From assembly GCA_032622095.1 (NCBI GenBank), contig CP136061.1, positions 18,908,991-18,972,990 of the forward strand: DNA of 64,000 bases, in the 5' to 3' direction. This DNA comes from Siphonodentalium dalli. Taxonomy: Eukaryota > Mollusca > Scaphopoda > Gadilida > Siphonodentaliidae. Within the stretch, counting starts at the first letter, position 1. The number at the start of each line of letters is the position of its first letter. The translations under genes and the position numbers were made by a program. A model generated the notes under the pieces. The model saw nothing but the letters and a program-made list of their open reading frames with translations. It ran no database searches and had not been told where the DNA came from. Positions 14,885-25,705 of the stretch are shown in pieces.

Positions 14885-14971
14885 ACAAAGACCAAGTTAT
14901 CTTCCCCACGAAGGAAGATTATGAGAAGCCGAGTAAATCAACGATAAACTTAGATGAAGAGGAGGAACCAG
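14885..14971 (+). CDS. CHCHD4: CHCHD4 exon 2
   Basis: 87 bp between acceptor ...CATTGCAG and donor G|GTAACT. It encodes [18 protein letters not shown] followed by an EEEE stretch. The last base joins the next exon to give Gly. It contributes the conserved segment before the CPC domain. Confidence 0.93.
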
Positions 14972-16239
14972 GTAACTTATTCTTTGTTGTGCTGATAATG
15001 TTTGAAAGATTCACTATGTGCAGTCATTAAGCATGGGAAATACGGGTCTGGTCGCGATATGCATCCCTATACAAGGTTTATGACGCGAATATGTTTCGAG
15101 ATATCTCAGGTTCTGGGCAATTTTTTGTGGTCAGCGATGTCTCCTAGCAACTGATTCAAAGTGTAGTCCACATTACTACTAATAATTAGCAACTTCTATA
15201 TTTGCATACAATGTTTAAAGGTACTCAACCCGATAAAACTCCTCTGAATTACTATTTCAATGGCTTCAGGGGTCAAAAATATTTGATTCGAGTCGAGGAA
15301 GTCACCCATCAACGCTCAGATTTGTTAGATATCGATTTTAGAAATCTATTATTTTTCATTATCGGGAATACTATCTGGCCCAGAACTCAGTCAAAATTGC
15401 GTTAAAATTACCACTTGATTTTAGAGTTATTCATCCTTGTCTGTTTGAATAGATTTGGAGTACACATCCAGAGCAGATTACGGCAGTTATTGGTACTCAT
15501 CTCGAGAACATAACAAATTTGAAAAATCAATATCTAATAACTCTGAGCTTTGTTTGATGGGTTCCTCGACTCGAATCAAATATTTTTTACCCCCAAAGCC
15601 AAAGAAATAGTAATATAGGACCCTCTGATCGGATTGTTGTTGTTGGAATCTGTTGAGATGGGGACCCTCTTTACGGGTTGAGTACCTTTAAATGAATCCA
15701 ATAATTGATGATGATGTCCATGTTTCACAAGTAGTGCAGGCGAGTATGTTTGGCCGGTTTAGCAAGGTTATCGTACCATATTAATCCATTCGCGTGACTT
15801 TCATTTTGCATAACTCATATACAAACGAACTGATTGTTTGTCTGAAATTTTATGCACTCTTAGTCTCTTACAATTTACTAACATGTTCCCTTTTTGCACA
15901 GGAATTATTCTCCCGAATGGCGAGATAAACTGGAATTGTCCCTGTCTTGGTGGCATGACAACAGGACCATGTGGCGTTCCATTCCGAGAAGCTCTGTCCT
16001 GCTTTATTACGAGTACTGAGGAAGTGAAAGGGACTGATTGTATAGAAGTATTCACGAAGATGCAGGATTGTATGCAGAGTTATCCCGAACTTTATCCTAG
16101 TGCAAAGGATGATGGTGACGACCTGAGTGACCAGCTCAGTAATATAGACCTTAGTGATTCCTCTGACGGCCGGAGAGAGGCAAATACTGACCAGGATAGT
16201 AAAGATGAGACGAAAACACCAGATAAAGCTGCTTCTTGA
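14885..16239 (+). CDS. CHCHD4: CHCHD4/MIA40 oxidoreductase, 3' two exons (5' partial)
   Basis: Mitochondrial intermembrane-space import oxidoreductase. It passes disulfides to twin-Cys substrates and is re-oxidised by ALR/GFER (family knowledge). The spliced product joins exon 14885-14971 to exon 15902-16239. It reads [16 protein letters not shown], an acidic stretch, [18 protein letters not shown], and then two CX9C pairs ([11 protein letters not shown] and [11 protein letters not shown]). The CPC is the redox-active pair; the CX9C pairs form the coiled-coil-helix fold. A D/E/S-rich tail ends at TGA 16237-16239. About 139 residues are encoded here against 142 in the human protein, so only a few N-terminal residues are missing. 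Exon 2 starts in phase 1, so a short first exon supplies one base; it was not found and may lie beyond the array. It converges on IFT122. A candidate AATAAA at 17018-17023 is distant and weak. Confidence 0.96.
15219..15687. mobile_element. palindromic MITE in CHCHD4 intron 2
   Basis: Inverted ends AGGTACTCAACCCG (left) and CGGGTTGAGTACCT (right), each bordered by TTAA (15215-15218 and 15688-15691). Long stretches inside are also inverted, including TATTTGATTCGAGTCGAGGAA-like arms near 15280 and 15575. TTAA flanks suggest a piggyBac-type target, although the ends lack the usual CCC. It lies between the two recognised CHCHD4 exons. Confidence 0.75.
15902..16239 (+). CDS. CHCHD4: CHCHD4 last exon
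   Basis: 338 bp after acceptor TTTGCACAG. It encodes the CPC motif, the twin CX9C core and the acidic tail, ending in TGA. The open frame reads 5' of the acceptor into the intron, but the CHCHD4-like part starts only at GIILPNG, which fixes the splice site. Confidence 0.95.
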
Positions 16240-16467
16240 CCCAAGCACTTTTAGAAAGCAACATTTGTAATATATAATTCATAGGTAGTGCATCATGTCA
16301 TTTGGAGAAACATTTACTGCGAGATGTACGAAGCTTGTGTATTTAATATACACATGGATGAGTATCCAGGGGATATACACACGCTAAACTAGTTTATTTT
16401 GTAACGACAAGACATTGCCGGTGTATTCTCATGTCGCATTTTTTGGGTGATTGATCATCCGTATCAG

Positions 16468-16866
16468 TTAAAGTGATGTGAAACACTGCGGTATGGTGAT
16501 CAAATAGAAATGGAGAATAATCTTGCCCAAAGTAGTTATTTTTACAAATATTATATCCAAATTGGCAACACACATCGTCATTCTTATATATTAATTAATT
16601 GCAGTGATTCTCGAAGGTGAAATCGTTTTCTCTAGTTTATCGCATTTAGTTGCGTCCCGAATCGAGAAGTAAATATTTACAATTGAGGGTAGTTCAGACG
16701 ATGATTTCTATGGAGTGGTACGGTCGATTTGCTTGAAAATTTTGGCGATGTTACCAAAATTCTACGTTCCTCCAGTTGACAAACAAACAATTGTTAACTT
16801 TATATCTGATTGTTAACTTTATATCAGTTTCACAAACCCGAATAAGTCCATAATATGTCTTTAATA
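16468..16866. repeat. dispersed repeat G, copy 1
   Basis: Starts GTTAAAGTGATGTGAAACAC and closely matches 26420-26797 through several blocks, including GAGAATAATCTTG, a T/A-rich middle and a tail of ATCAGTTTCAC then ATGTCTTTAA. A reverse-complement partial copy is at about 46290-46435. It is an interspersed repeat of unknown class lying just 3' of CHCHD4. Confidence 0.7.
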
Positions 16867-18134
16867 ACACAATCTGTGTTTTATCGGCCTTGTTTTATCG
16901 GCCTGTGATTAGAATGCACGGTTGTTTTCATTGACTTTACACAAGGTCTATGTAACTATACCAGAAATCAAAACGTGAAAGCGAAAAATAATGCAATTAT
17001 ACACTGAATCATATACTAATAAAACTCAATATTGTTTGTTTGTCTGACCAGCTATGTGCGACCAAATGGCTGTACCCTCGGATTAGCTTGGAACTGAAAA
17101 TTTGTACACAGGGATCAAATGACCCGGTGAGTGTGTCATGGGATATGTGTTGATGATGTCAGATGTCTCAAAAGGGCACTAATAATTGATTTATACCCAA
17201 AATTGTCATCATTTTATCTGGCTGTCGTCTGCCAAAATATCCTTAACATCCCTCCAAATGAATAATAGATGATTCCAATGTATACTTTTTATAAGAGTGG
17301 GAGAATCCATTTAGTACAGAGAGAGTTAAATAGGCACAAATAATTAGCAATAAAGAGCATTTATTATCAAATTTAATAGATAGAGTTAGCTTTATCCGGA
17401 GTGTCATGCAATAGGTGATGTGATGTTCACCTCAGGAGACTAATAACTAATTTTAATGACTTGATGAGGCACTAATAATTAAGTACCCTAAGTATCCAAT
17501 AAAAAGCTGGTCTATTTTCCCAATTGACAGATTTTCATGAAATGTGCCCCAACAGAAACATCAACTTGGCAATACAAACTATTAATATCAATGCCAATCT
17601 AACACCTTGGGTTAGCAAATGATGATCCTATAAAATAATCAATCCATATAGCAGACAATAGCCGTGGCTACACACACAATATCTCGTGTGTGCATAACTT
17701 GAGTATATGACGTGAATGCACACATGAGTATAATACACAAGCTTTGTACACCGCTGGTTGTTGAAACAATAATGAATATTTGAACAGGTGCTTATTGGCC
17801 CAAATAAAAATAACTTCTTTCTATGAAAGGGTCACTCACGGCCAGTGACAAAAATTTATTATATGTAGGCCTACAATTTAGATTGTGCTATTATTGTGTT
17901 TTATCTTCCTTTTATTGGAAAATGCTCTGAAGATATTGGCATTCTATTGCAGTAACAATACTAGCCTTGCATGAATACCTGCACAAGCTGCGATACTACT
18001 TTATTCAATTCATCGTATCTTATGGGTGAAGAGATGATGTCGCGTACAAGAAATGAATGAAATGACATTTAAACAAATAACTATTTTCAGTCACTGATTT
18101 AAAACTATGGAAGTGATTACTCAACTTTTCGATT
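16867..18134. other. intergenic DNA
   Basis: A+T-rich, with no coding signal seen on either strand. At 17243-17330 is a decayed end of MITE family H (AATGAATAATAGATGATTCC then GGGAGAATCCATTTAGTAC), recognisable by comparison with 42690-42764. Confidence 0.5.
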
Positions 18135-18203
18135 TACAGTAATGCCCTAAATAATCGACTCCTTAACCAAGTTAAGGAGTTGATTATTTAGAGCATTACT
18201 GTA
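18135..18203. mobile_element. minimal palindromic mariner-like MITE, 69 bp
   Basis: The two ends of family F (TACAGTAATGCCCTAAATAA and its inverse) meet nearly back to back around ACCAAGTTAAGG. The whole element is a hairpin flanked by TA. It is an internal-deletion form of the 181-217-bp copies at 19823, 23936 and 25042. The outer CAGT and TA target fit Tc1/mariner. Confidence 0.8.
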
Positions 18204-18533
18204 CTCTATGGAAGTATTACACAAGAATTGATTTAATTCTACCAACATCAGATGGTCTATATCTTCAATGCCACAATTACAACAACATAATATTTATAAA
18301 TCCAGATTTCAAAACTTATATACATGTAGATATTTTGTGAATAAAATACAAATAAAACTTAAAGTGGTTTATTCTAATCGTAATTTGTGGAAAATCTGTT
18401 AGCTGATCTGCAATTTGCCTTGATTGAGGGTGCTAAAAAGATAGAGTGCTCTCTCTTGGTACACTCCCGAACATTTTCGCGCAGATGTCTGTACTAAAAA
18501 TAGGCTCTAAAACCGCCCCAAGAATGTCTGAAA

Positions 18534-18668
18534 TTCTAAATAAAATTGATATTGAGTATTTCTGGACAGGCGTCCTCAATTCATATCTATTATTTTATAC
18601 CCCGGAATCTATAACTTACTGGGTGTCCTCAATTCATATCTATTATTTTATACCCCGGAATCTATATA
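18534..18668. repeat. dispersed repeat I with local duplication
   Basis: Contains two copies of a 36-bp segment (TTCATATCTATTATTTTATA then CCCCGGAATCTATA) at about 18579 and 18633. The reverse complement of this region matches 29858-29962 and 41989-42095, which makes it an interspersed repeat. Confidence 0.6.
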
Positions 18669-18859
18669 TAAAACTTGTTGGGAAGATAGACCATCTTGAA
18701 TTGTTTTAATTTGGTAAAACAAAATGACATGTGGAATTTGAAGAAATTCAGTTTCATTTTATTCTGATGAGTATGAACTTATGTGTGTTGAAGTTTGAAT
18801 AATTTTTGCACTGATAACTTCATAAATATTTTAAGTTGAGAACAAATTATGTATTGCTT

Positions 18860-19107
18860 TTAACCCATTTATGACGGGAGCTGTGCTGGTGCGGTATTAA
18901 AAATCATGTGCCAGTGCATTCTCTTATATATGCGAGTCTCCGATAGGGAGCCTCGCATACATGGCTGACAAGGTCAAGGTAAGTATCGTTAGGCCAATGT
19001 TTTCTTTTATATATGTGAGGCTCCCTGGGAGATTTGCATTTATAAGGGAATGCATTGGCACAGGATTTTTACAAAATTTATGGAAGCTCCAGTCATGGAA
19101 GTGTTAT
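18860..19107. mobile_element. piggyBac-type MITE family A, copy 1 (degraded)
   Basis: Left end TTAACCCATTTATGACGGGA; right end GCTCCAGTCATGGAAGTG, missing its TTAA. It contains two diverged copies of the shared hairpin module (near 18917 and 18993) and the family A spacer GACAAGGTCAAGGTAAGTAT. Confidence 0.8.
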
Positions 19108-19822
19108 CTTCTGTTCATATTGTTTCAGTAATGCAACCAAAATTTGCAGAAAGTTGATGACATTAATTACTTGATATATTCATCCCGAAAGATGGTGTAA
19201 TTTGGATTTAGTGAATTATTTTAAAGAATATGTGTTTGATTGTTGTAATAAAGTATTTTCTATATATGATGAGACCTTTATGTACATGTTCCTTTTTGAC
19301 TAGATATTGGCAGATTCTGGGCAATAAAACTAAATATCTTACAGAATAGTTCAAATAGGATGAAATGTATATTATACCATGCACTTTGAAACTGTCCAAT
19401 TTTGATCAAGTTTGAAACACTGAAGGCATGAGAAAAATATGCACATCAATATTATCTAAAACGTAAAAATTGAGGAGGTAACCAAAATTAAGGTGTGATA
19501 TGGGTCTAGAATCTCTGTAGTTTGATTATATTTTGCTCATTGAAGTCTGTGCACAAAACCGGTTTGAAAATTAGCAGATTTTGTGACTCGAAAATTAAGT
19601 GGTCCATTGCCAAATAAACTTCCCAGTTTATTTTTTTTTACCCGGTTTATAAAATAAACCCAGCTTGTGCCCTCACCCTCATACTGCGGCTGATAACAAA
19701 GTAAGAATACACTCTTAAATATTTTCAATAATTTATTCTCAGCAAAATTGATATTCACTATAAATGTTATGATGTATAAATATGAATCATAGTGCTGAAA
19801 TATTTCATATAACTCGTGCAAT

Positions 19823-20039
19823 TACAGTAATGCCCTAAATAATTGACTCCTTAACCACAGAAGAATTATGGGTAACTTTTCAGGATTTAGTCGGAAATAT
19901 GGCTTGTTGCTATTCATCGGAAAGCTCTCAGTGAGAGCTTTCCGATGAATGGCAACAAGACATATTTCTGACTAAATCCTGAAAAGTTACCCATAATTCT
20001 GCTGTGGTTAAGGAGTCGATTATTTAGGGCATTACTGTA
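19823..20039. mobile_element. palindromic mariner-like MITE family F, copy 2
   Basis: A near-perfect palindrome bounded by TACAGTAATGCCCTAAATAA and its inverse, with TA at each end. The arms carry GAATTATGGGTAACTTTTCA and meet at GAAAGCTCTCAGTGAGAGCT. No coding capacity. TIR and TA target fit Tc1/mariner. Confidence 0.88.
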
Positions 20040-20212
20040 TTTTTCCCTTGGGGAGGGGGAGGGGAGACATCACACATATCAACAATATAAATAAATATAA
20101 CAAAACATTCAATGAGGATGGATGAATAATAACAGCACTGAAATAATCATGAAATAGAATATTTGTTTACATAAACAAACATCTCGGACGGATATGGGAC
20201 AGACATGTAAGC

Positions 20213-21658
20213 CAGGGTTTCCGCGAGGGGAAAATTAATGAGTCCGTATTGGGGAAACACATAACGCGACGGGACGACCATGGTTCGTCCCGTCGGGCGA
20301 AAATTTTGTTATTTGACACTGAAAAGTAGCAATTTCCTTGCACATAAGAGTCTCACAAAGCAACCAAAGCTACGTATATATTACGCAAGTCAATCATTTC
20401 CGTGGGTGCATTAATTCTGTTGATGGTATCCAGATAATCAATCAACTAATTACGCACATAAGACTGCCGTCTGATTGAAGATTATATATAAATGAACAAG
20501 CTACTAGTTATTGTTTACAAATTTATACAATAAGATTCCGATGAATCTAAACACTACAAAACATCTATATATGCATTGACCAATAATAGATAGCAAGGAG
20601 AATTGAATAAAGTATTTCCTAGAATTGCAAGCAGCTTCTGTGAAAATGAAACTGACATGATATACGCTGTCAATCGTAAAACTATTTGTGCGCTGTGACG
20701 TCATACTGCAGGAGCTATTTATAGCGGCAAAATACGAATGGTAGCGACACAGGTATTTGGCACCAAAAAAAATTAATAAAAAGAGATTTTTATTAAATTT
20801 AAAAACAAAAATTGTGCCTAATACCTGTGGGTAGGGACATCTTTCACTCGGAACGCGTAGCTTGTTCACTAGTCTCTATATATTAGTCCATAAACTGACG
20901 ACCGCAATTGCTTATTATGCGCATAGTCAACAAAATCCCAACGTGATTTATTTCACAGTAAAACGGAACCTGTCCCGAAATCAGTCTTTATAGTGGGAAT
21001 TCATAGTGACAAGTTAACAACACCATTCATTTGAACCATATTACATACATGGGTGATAAAGACAAACACATACGTACCCCCTCCCCAATATGGAGATAAT
21101 GTCAAAGGACGGTAAATAATAGTTGCGTTGTCCCCAAGCACAATCAACGACGCACGTGTTCACATCTCCCGCCAAATTATATTTTATAACACGTTGGCTA
21201 AAACTCCGTTCTATACCTCATGGACTCTGCAGGGGGACCCATTTATTATGTACCACCGTACGATAGCACGGGATCTCGGAGAGGAGCAGTTTCATTCATG
21301 AAAATCCCGTGCATAAAAATGTCCCGACTAAGAAATTCGGCGTTCTTTGATCAAATTATGTAATCCTACGATATCACGGGATTTTCGAGCATGAGTAGTT
21401 TCATCCCGTACACAAAAATATGCATATTCAGCAGTCCGACATTTTTTGATGTTACCGCGACATGCATTACGCTGTATCTAACGTCGCTATTTGACCCGCT
21501 TTTTCACCAGTATTCTATTTAACACCCGAACTCCCGTTGTAACCGGATTTGTTTACGACATTGCGACTGACATTTGGTATATGTATGAACCAAACAGATA
21601 ATATGCGAGGGGAATGAGGCCGTCCTACGGACGCTGAGCCGTACTAACGGAAACCCTG
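20213..21658. mobile_element. non-autonomous hAT element, 1.45 kb
   Basis: Perfect 11-bp inverted ends (CAGGGTTTCCG and CGGAAACCCTG), flanked by direct repeats TGTAAGC at 20206-20212 and 21659-21665 (seven bases identical, the eighth ambiguous). The end sequence and duplication size fit hAT. Inside are GACGGGACGA repeats and two related blocks near 21260 and 21365 (CACGGGAT). No transposase frame is visible. Confidence 0.82.
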
Positions 21659-21665
21659 TGTAAGC

Positions 21666-22510
21666 AGATATGTTAAAGTAGATCAGATCTAATATAATGC
21701 AGACAAATGAGCTACAGATTAATGCATAAATTAACAGACATAAAATCAATTATCACTGTCACAAAACAAAGCATGAGTGTGTACTTTAAAAAAAATGTTA
21801 ATATTTTGGGTATGAGATTATACGGACAGCAGAAATATTTTTTCATTCCACTGACCCAAGATTGCGTCACTTGTTTTTCTTGTCCACTCAAAACAAAATT
21901 GATGTAATTTATATGGTCGTTTATGAATACAAAATGTTTTGTGGAGCATTTACAATTAAGGCACAATTGGGTTTCACTAATATTCAGCCAGAGATATGTC
22001 TCTTCAACTTACAACTGTTCCTAATATGGTAACATGAAGAGCTTTGTCTTATTTCTGTGTTGGAAACAGATGATGAATTTACAAGACCACAATAAGACTT
22101 TCCAGAGTATATGAAGTCTATATATTCGTATTTCACCTATGTCAAATTACTAGGTCTAGTTTGAGGCTTGAAGTGCTTTAAAATAAAACATTAATTAGAC
22201 AGGTTTAGATAGAGAACTTTTAATTTCAAATAGCGACCCACATAGTCACCCGATGACTCCATCACTAAACTTTTGCATGGAGAACAGTACTTCAAACAGT
22301 ACAGAATTCAAACAGTTGATTGACTCGTATCTGTCCCCCCGAAAAATATGAGTTTGACTCATAACATTGTGACGGACATGCGATGTATAATACAATCATA
22401 TAACTGTGACAAATTGGAACAAAAAGTTGAAAGGCTTGTTCTAAATAAATTGATATTTATAAATATGATCAATCTTTACACACCTCTCTTATTGTTTGCC
22501 CGATGTCACC
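21666..22510. other. intergenic DNA
   Basis: A+T-rich, with only short open frames lacking any recognisable domain; overlapping frames on both strands at 21707-21966 look like chance. No repeat family from this window was recognised here. Confidence 0.4.
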
Positions 22511-22659
22511 CAACATCGGATTAACTCGGCTGCCAGCAATGTTTGGCATCAACTCGAGCGATGTAAACAGGTCGGTAAATGGACCATTTGCAAACCTGTG
22601 TAGTAAAATCATTCTTATTCAAGCCAAACATTGCTAGCCGTAGAGTTAATCCGATGTTG
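22511..22659. mobile_element. imperfect palindrome, probable MITE
   Basis: The left arm CAACATCGGATTAACTCGGC (22511) and right arm ending GTTAATCCGATGTTG (22659) are inverted over about 36 bp with few mismatches. The AACATTG(C)TGG-like inner arms continue the pairing. No clear target duplication. Confidence 0.55.
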
Positions 22660-23935
22660 ATCCATTCTACTGTCGATTGCCGATTTAATTTGCTGGATGT
22701 TGGCCTTTGCATGCAAAAGTATAGAACAAGCACATTGTGATACACACACTATACATATTAATATAACCAGAGATGTTCCTAGATTGGGTGTCCACCTTCG
22801 AAGCGAGAAAATTCACAGTAAATATTGGTTGGAAAATCAAACAATTCCAACATTTTTTGGTCTAAATTCACAACTGATATTGACCTACAAGTTATAGGTT
22901 CTCATCAACCCCCACACTACTCCATCTGTCACTGCGTAACATCCATGCATGCATGACAATAACCGACCGTATCATCTGGAAATTAATCGGCACACCAGAC
23001 CAAACATAAATTCAAACTTCATCTGTTTTTTTTGCATTAGAGCAATCAATTTAACAATTATTGAACGATCGGACAGCTGTAAATATAGAACCAAAATACG
23101 CATCAGATTCTAAGATTTCAAGGACCATCATCATGACTGGAACAAATTGGTGGAACGCGTCAATATTTGTAATTTATGTGTGTCCCTAACCAGTAAGTTC
23201 AGATTTTCAATGTTCAAAAGTGTGAAAGATTTGAAGAATGGCGACTATAGATTGCAGGCGAGTCGACTATAGATTGCAGTTGCCATTCATCACATTTTTA
23301 ACCTTCATTGCTGTAATTGGTAACCATGTGTTAAACGCGCGATGAATTGCGCCTGTAAACTCAATAAAAAATGCATCAATGATACTTTATTGGGTGATTT
23401 TTGATGAAATAAAATACATGGACTCTATTAGCTAACTTTTTCTGGACATTTGTTCAGGAAATAATGGGCACAGGCAACTGAAATCAGGAGGTGGAATGCT
23501 TCATTGGTGTTGGCCACAGAATTACAAAATAAAATGGATGATTTTCAAAATGTTTTGGCTTTTAGAAACGGAAAATTGACTGTGTGACCTTTATATTCCG
23601 AGACTAGCTGAGAGTAATCAGTAAAATGAATAATCCCAGTTTATAGTGGTGATGAAGACTATAAGTAAGTTCAAATATTAGCTAGTCAAAATTTTTGAAA
23701 CAATGATTTTGAAATCGGCGAACAATTACAACTGAAGCTTTATAATGTATGTTTAACACATAAATGTAATAAGAACTAAGACAACCTTGAATGACTGGTC
23801 TGTAAGTTTTAAACCGCGCACAATAAGAGATTGGGCCTCACATTCAGGTTTCATGCTGGCGATTACCAAATTAATTTTAAAACATGTTTCACAACTATCT
23901 TGGGATAGAGCTAGGTTGCCGCGAAGAGCCCATAC
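22660..23935. other. intergenic DNA
   Basis: No coding signal. A short hairpin with a direct duplication of CGACTATAGATTGCAG lies at 23245-23290. Confidence 0.4.
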
Positions 23936-24116
23936 TACAGTAATGCCCTAAATAATGGACTCCTTAACCACAGCAGACATAAGGCCAATTTTTTAGGATT
24001 TAGTCGGAAATATGGCTTTCCAATGAATGGCAACAAGCCATATTTCTGACTATTCCTGAAAAATTTCCCATAATTTTGCGGTGGTTAAGGAGTCCATTAA
24101 TTAGGGCATTACTGTA
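23936..24116. mobile_element. palindromic mariner-like MITE family F, copy 3
   Basis: 181-bp palindrome with family F ends (TACAGTAATGCCC and inverse) and TA borders. It is shorter than copies 2 and 4 because the centre around GGCTTTCCAATGAATGGC has lost one arm segment. Confidence 0.85.
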
Positions 24117-24634
24117 CATGAATACACACTAGGCAATTAAGAGTATTCCAAAATGTGTAGTCTTAACCTTAGACGGAACTTTTATCTGTTTGAGCAGCCA
24201 TGGTGACCAAATAATAGAGTATCTCAGGACAAGGGGGAGATGAATGAGATCGTTTTATAGAATTATCCCTGGTTAAGTGGTCCTGCTAATTTGCTATGAT
24301 GCTCATGGGGCAAAATGATACTGTTAAAATAAATATAAATGTACCATTATTTTTTCAGAAGTTGTCATTTTCGGGGGCGAATGGCTAAACGATTGGAGGA
24401 AAACCCATTATATGTGTATAAAATATTTAAATAATTAAACTTGTGGTTGTTGCAAACCGACCATAATGAATTTGCTATTTCTGTCATTTTGCAAACACCA
24501 GAGCAGCCATGATTAAAATATTTTAACATATTTATGAATGTTTCATACAGCCATTGACTTTCTCTCAAATCACTTATTATTATAGCCAAACACTGAGAAA
24601 ATTAAAATGTTAGAGAAAACAACAGTTCTTTATC

Positions 24635-24878
24635 TTAACCCTTCCATGACTGGAGCTTCCTGAAATTTTATGAAAACCATGTCCCAATGCATTATATTAT
24701 ATAAGTGAGTCTCCCATAGGGAGCCTCGATATATATAAGAGAATACATTGACATAACAATATTTACCTTGACCTTGTAAGCCATGTGAGGCTCCCTGTGG
24801 AGACTCGCATATATAAAATAATGCACTGCAACGATCTTTAACACTGCACCAGTGCAGCTACCATCATGAAAGGGTTAA
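24635..24878. mobile_element. piggyBac-type MITE family A, copy 2
   Basis: TTAACCCTTCCATGACTGGA at the left and TCATGAAAGGGTTAA at the right. It holds two hairpin modules and the inverse of the spacer (TATTTACCTTGACCTTGTAA). TTAA target with CCC/GGG termini is the piggyBac signature. Confidence 0.88.
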
Positions 24879-25041
24879 CAGCATCATTTAGCCCTACCAG
24901 CATGTTAGCAATTGGAGAAGGACCCAATAACATTAAGGCAAATTAGCAGGACCAGGGGTGATAATCTGAGAACAAAATTCAGTTAAGCAGAAACTTTTTC
25001 ATAATGGATCAGGATGAATGAATTTTTCTCAACCAGTTATC

Positions 25042-25257
25042 TACAGTAATGCCCTAATTAATCGACTCCATAACCAGAGCAGAATTATGGGTAATTTTTC
25101 AGGATTAATCGGAAATATGGCTTGTTGCCATTCATCGGAAAGCTCTCAGTGAGAACTTTCCAATGAATGGCAACAAGCCATATTTCCGGCTAAATCCTGA
25201 AAAATTACCCATAATTCTGCTGTGGTTATGGAGTCGATTAATTAGGGCATTACTGTA
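25042..25257. mobile_element. palindromic mariner-like MITE family F, copy 4
   Basis: 216-bp palindrome with ends TACAGTAATGCCCTAATTAA and inverse, TA borders, and the same arm sequence as copy 2. It lies between the MITEs downstream of the IFT122 3' end. Confidence 0.88.
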
Positions 25258-25339
25258 TTCACACTTGAGTAGGTGATGCTGGTTGACACGCGATTCAGTC
25301 TATTGATGAACATACCCTGCTTGGGCCTATCTTCTAGGT

Positions 25340-25586
25340 TTAACCCTTTGATAACTGGATACTTGCTTATGGGTAGTTACTTGATTCCCATTGATTCATT
25401 TGCAGGGATGTTCAGCTAATACAACCAAAAAGCCTTAGGCTGTTGGTTGGTTGAATTTATTAGTTGAACATCACTAGTAATAAATTCAAATTACTTTTTT
25501 AAATGGCCTCACTACAATGAAGAATGAACCATTCCAATGAATACTTTTCGAATTGAATGGCAAAATCCATTCAGTTATCAAAGAAT
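25340..25586. mobile_element. TTAA-bordered MITE family H, copy 1, in IFT122 3' flank
   Basis: Left end TTAACCCTTTGATAACTGGA; right end CCATTCAGTTATCAAAG (degraded). The interior resembles 42533-42764 (GGGTAGTTACTTGATTCC, TTCCAATGAATACTTTT). It ends 39 bases from the IFT122 stop, so the 3' UTR probably runs into it. Confidence 0.65.
25456..25461 (-). terminator. candidate IFT122 polyadenylation signal
   Basis: AATAAA on the - strand, 164 bases after the IFT122 stop and inside MITE H copy 1. Its position is plausible, but nothing else in the sequence confirms use. Confidence 0.3.
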
Positions 25587-25624
25587 TAGCTTGTCTGATG
25601 AAACAGTTTATCTTCTGAATAAAT

Positions 25625-25705
25625 TCAGTCTTCATGAGAACTTCTACAATATGGACAATAGCCTTTCTGTAAGTACTGTAGCTCATAATCGTCTGTGTGG
25701 AATAA
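25625..25705 (-). CDS. IFT122: IFT122 last coding exon
   Basis: 81 bp after acceptor TTCCTTGCAG, encoding [20 protein letters not shown] then RSSHED and TGA. It closes the C-terminal CxxC...CPYC zinc-binding motif expected in IFT122. It is too short to stand out as an open frame and was found by its protein pattern. Confidence 0.93.
   Translation of the reverse strand, partial: LFHTDDYELQYLQKGYCPYCRSSHED

Noticed and set aside
15868-16248. 126-codon frame antisense to CHCHD4
   Set aside because: It mirrors the CHCHD4 coding exon and has no independent family signal.
21541-21600. Candidate IFT122 last exon with CQSQCRK
   Set aside because: It lacks the preceding HTDDYEL block; the true last exon was found at 25625-25705.
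22521-22745. 74-codon frame at the imperfect palindrome
   Set aside because: Covers the inverted arms and has no domain; likely chance.
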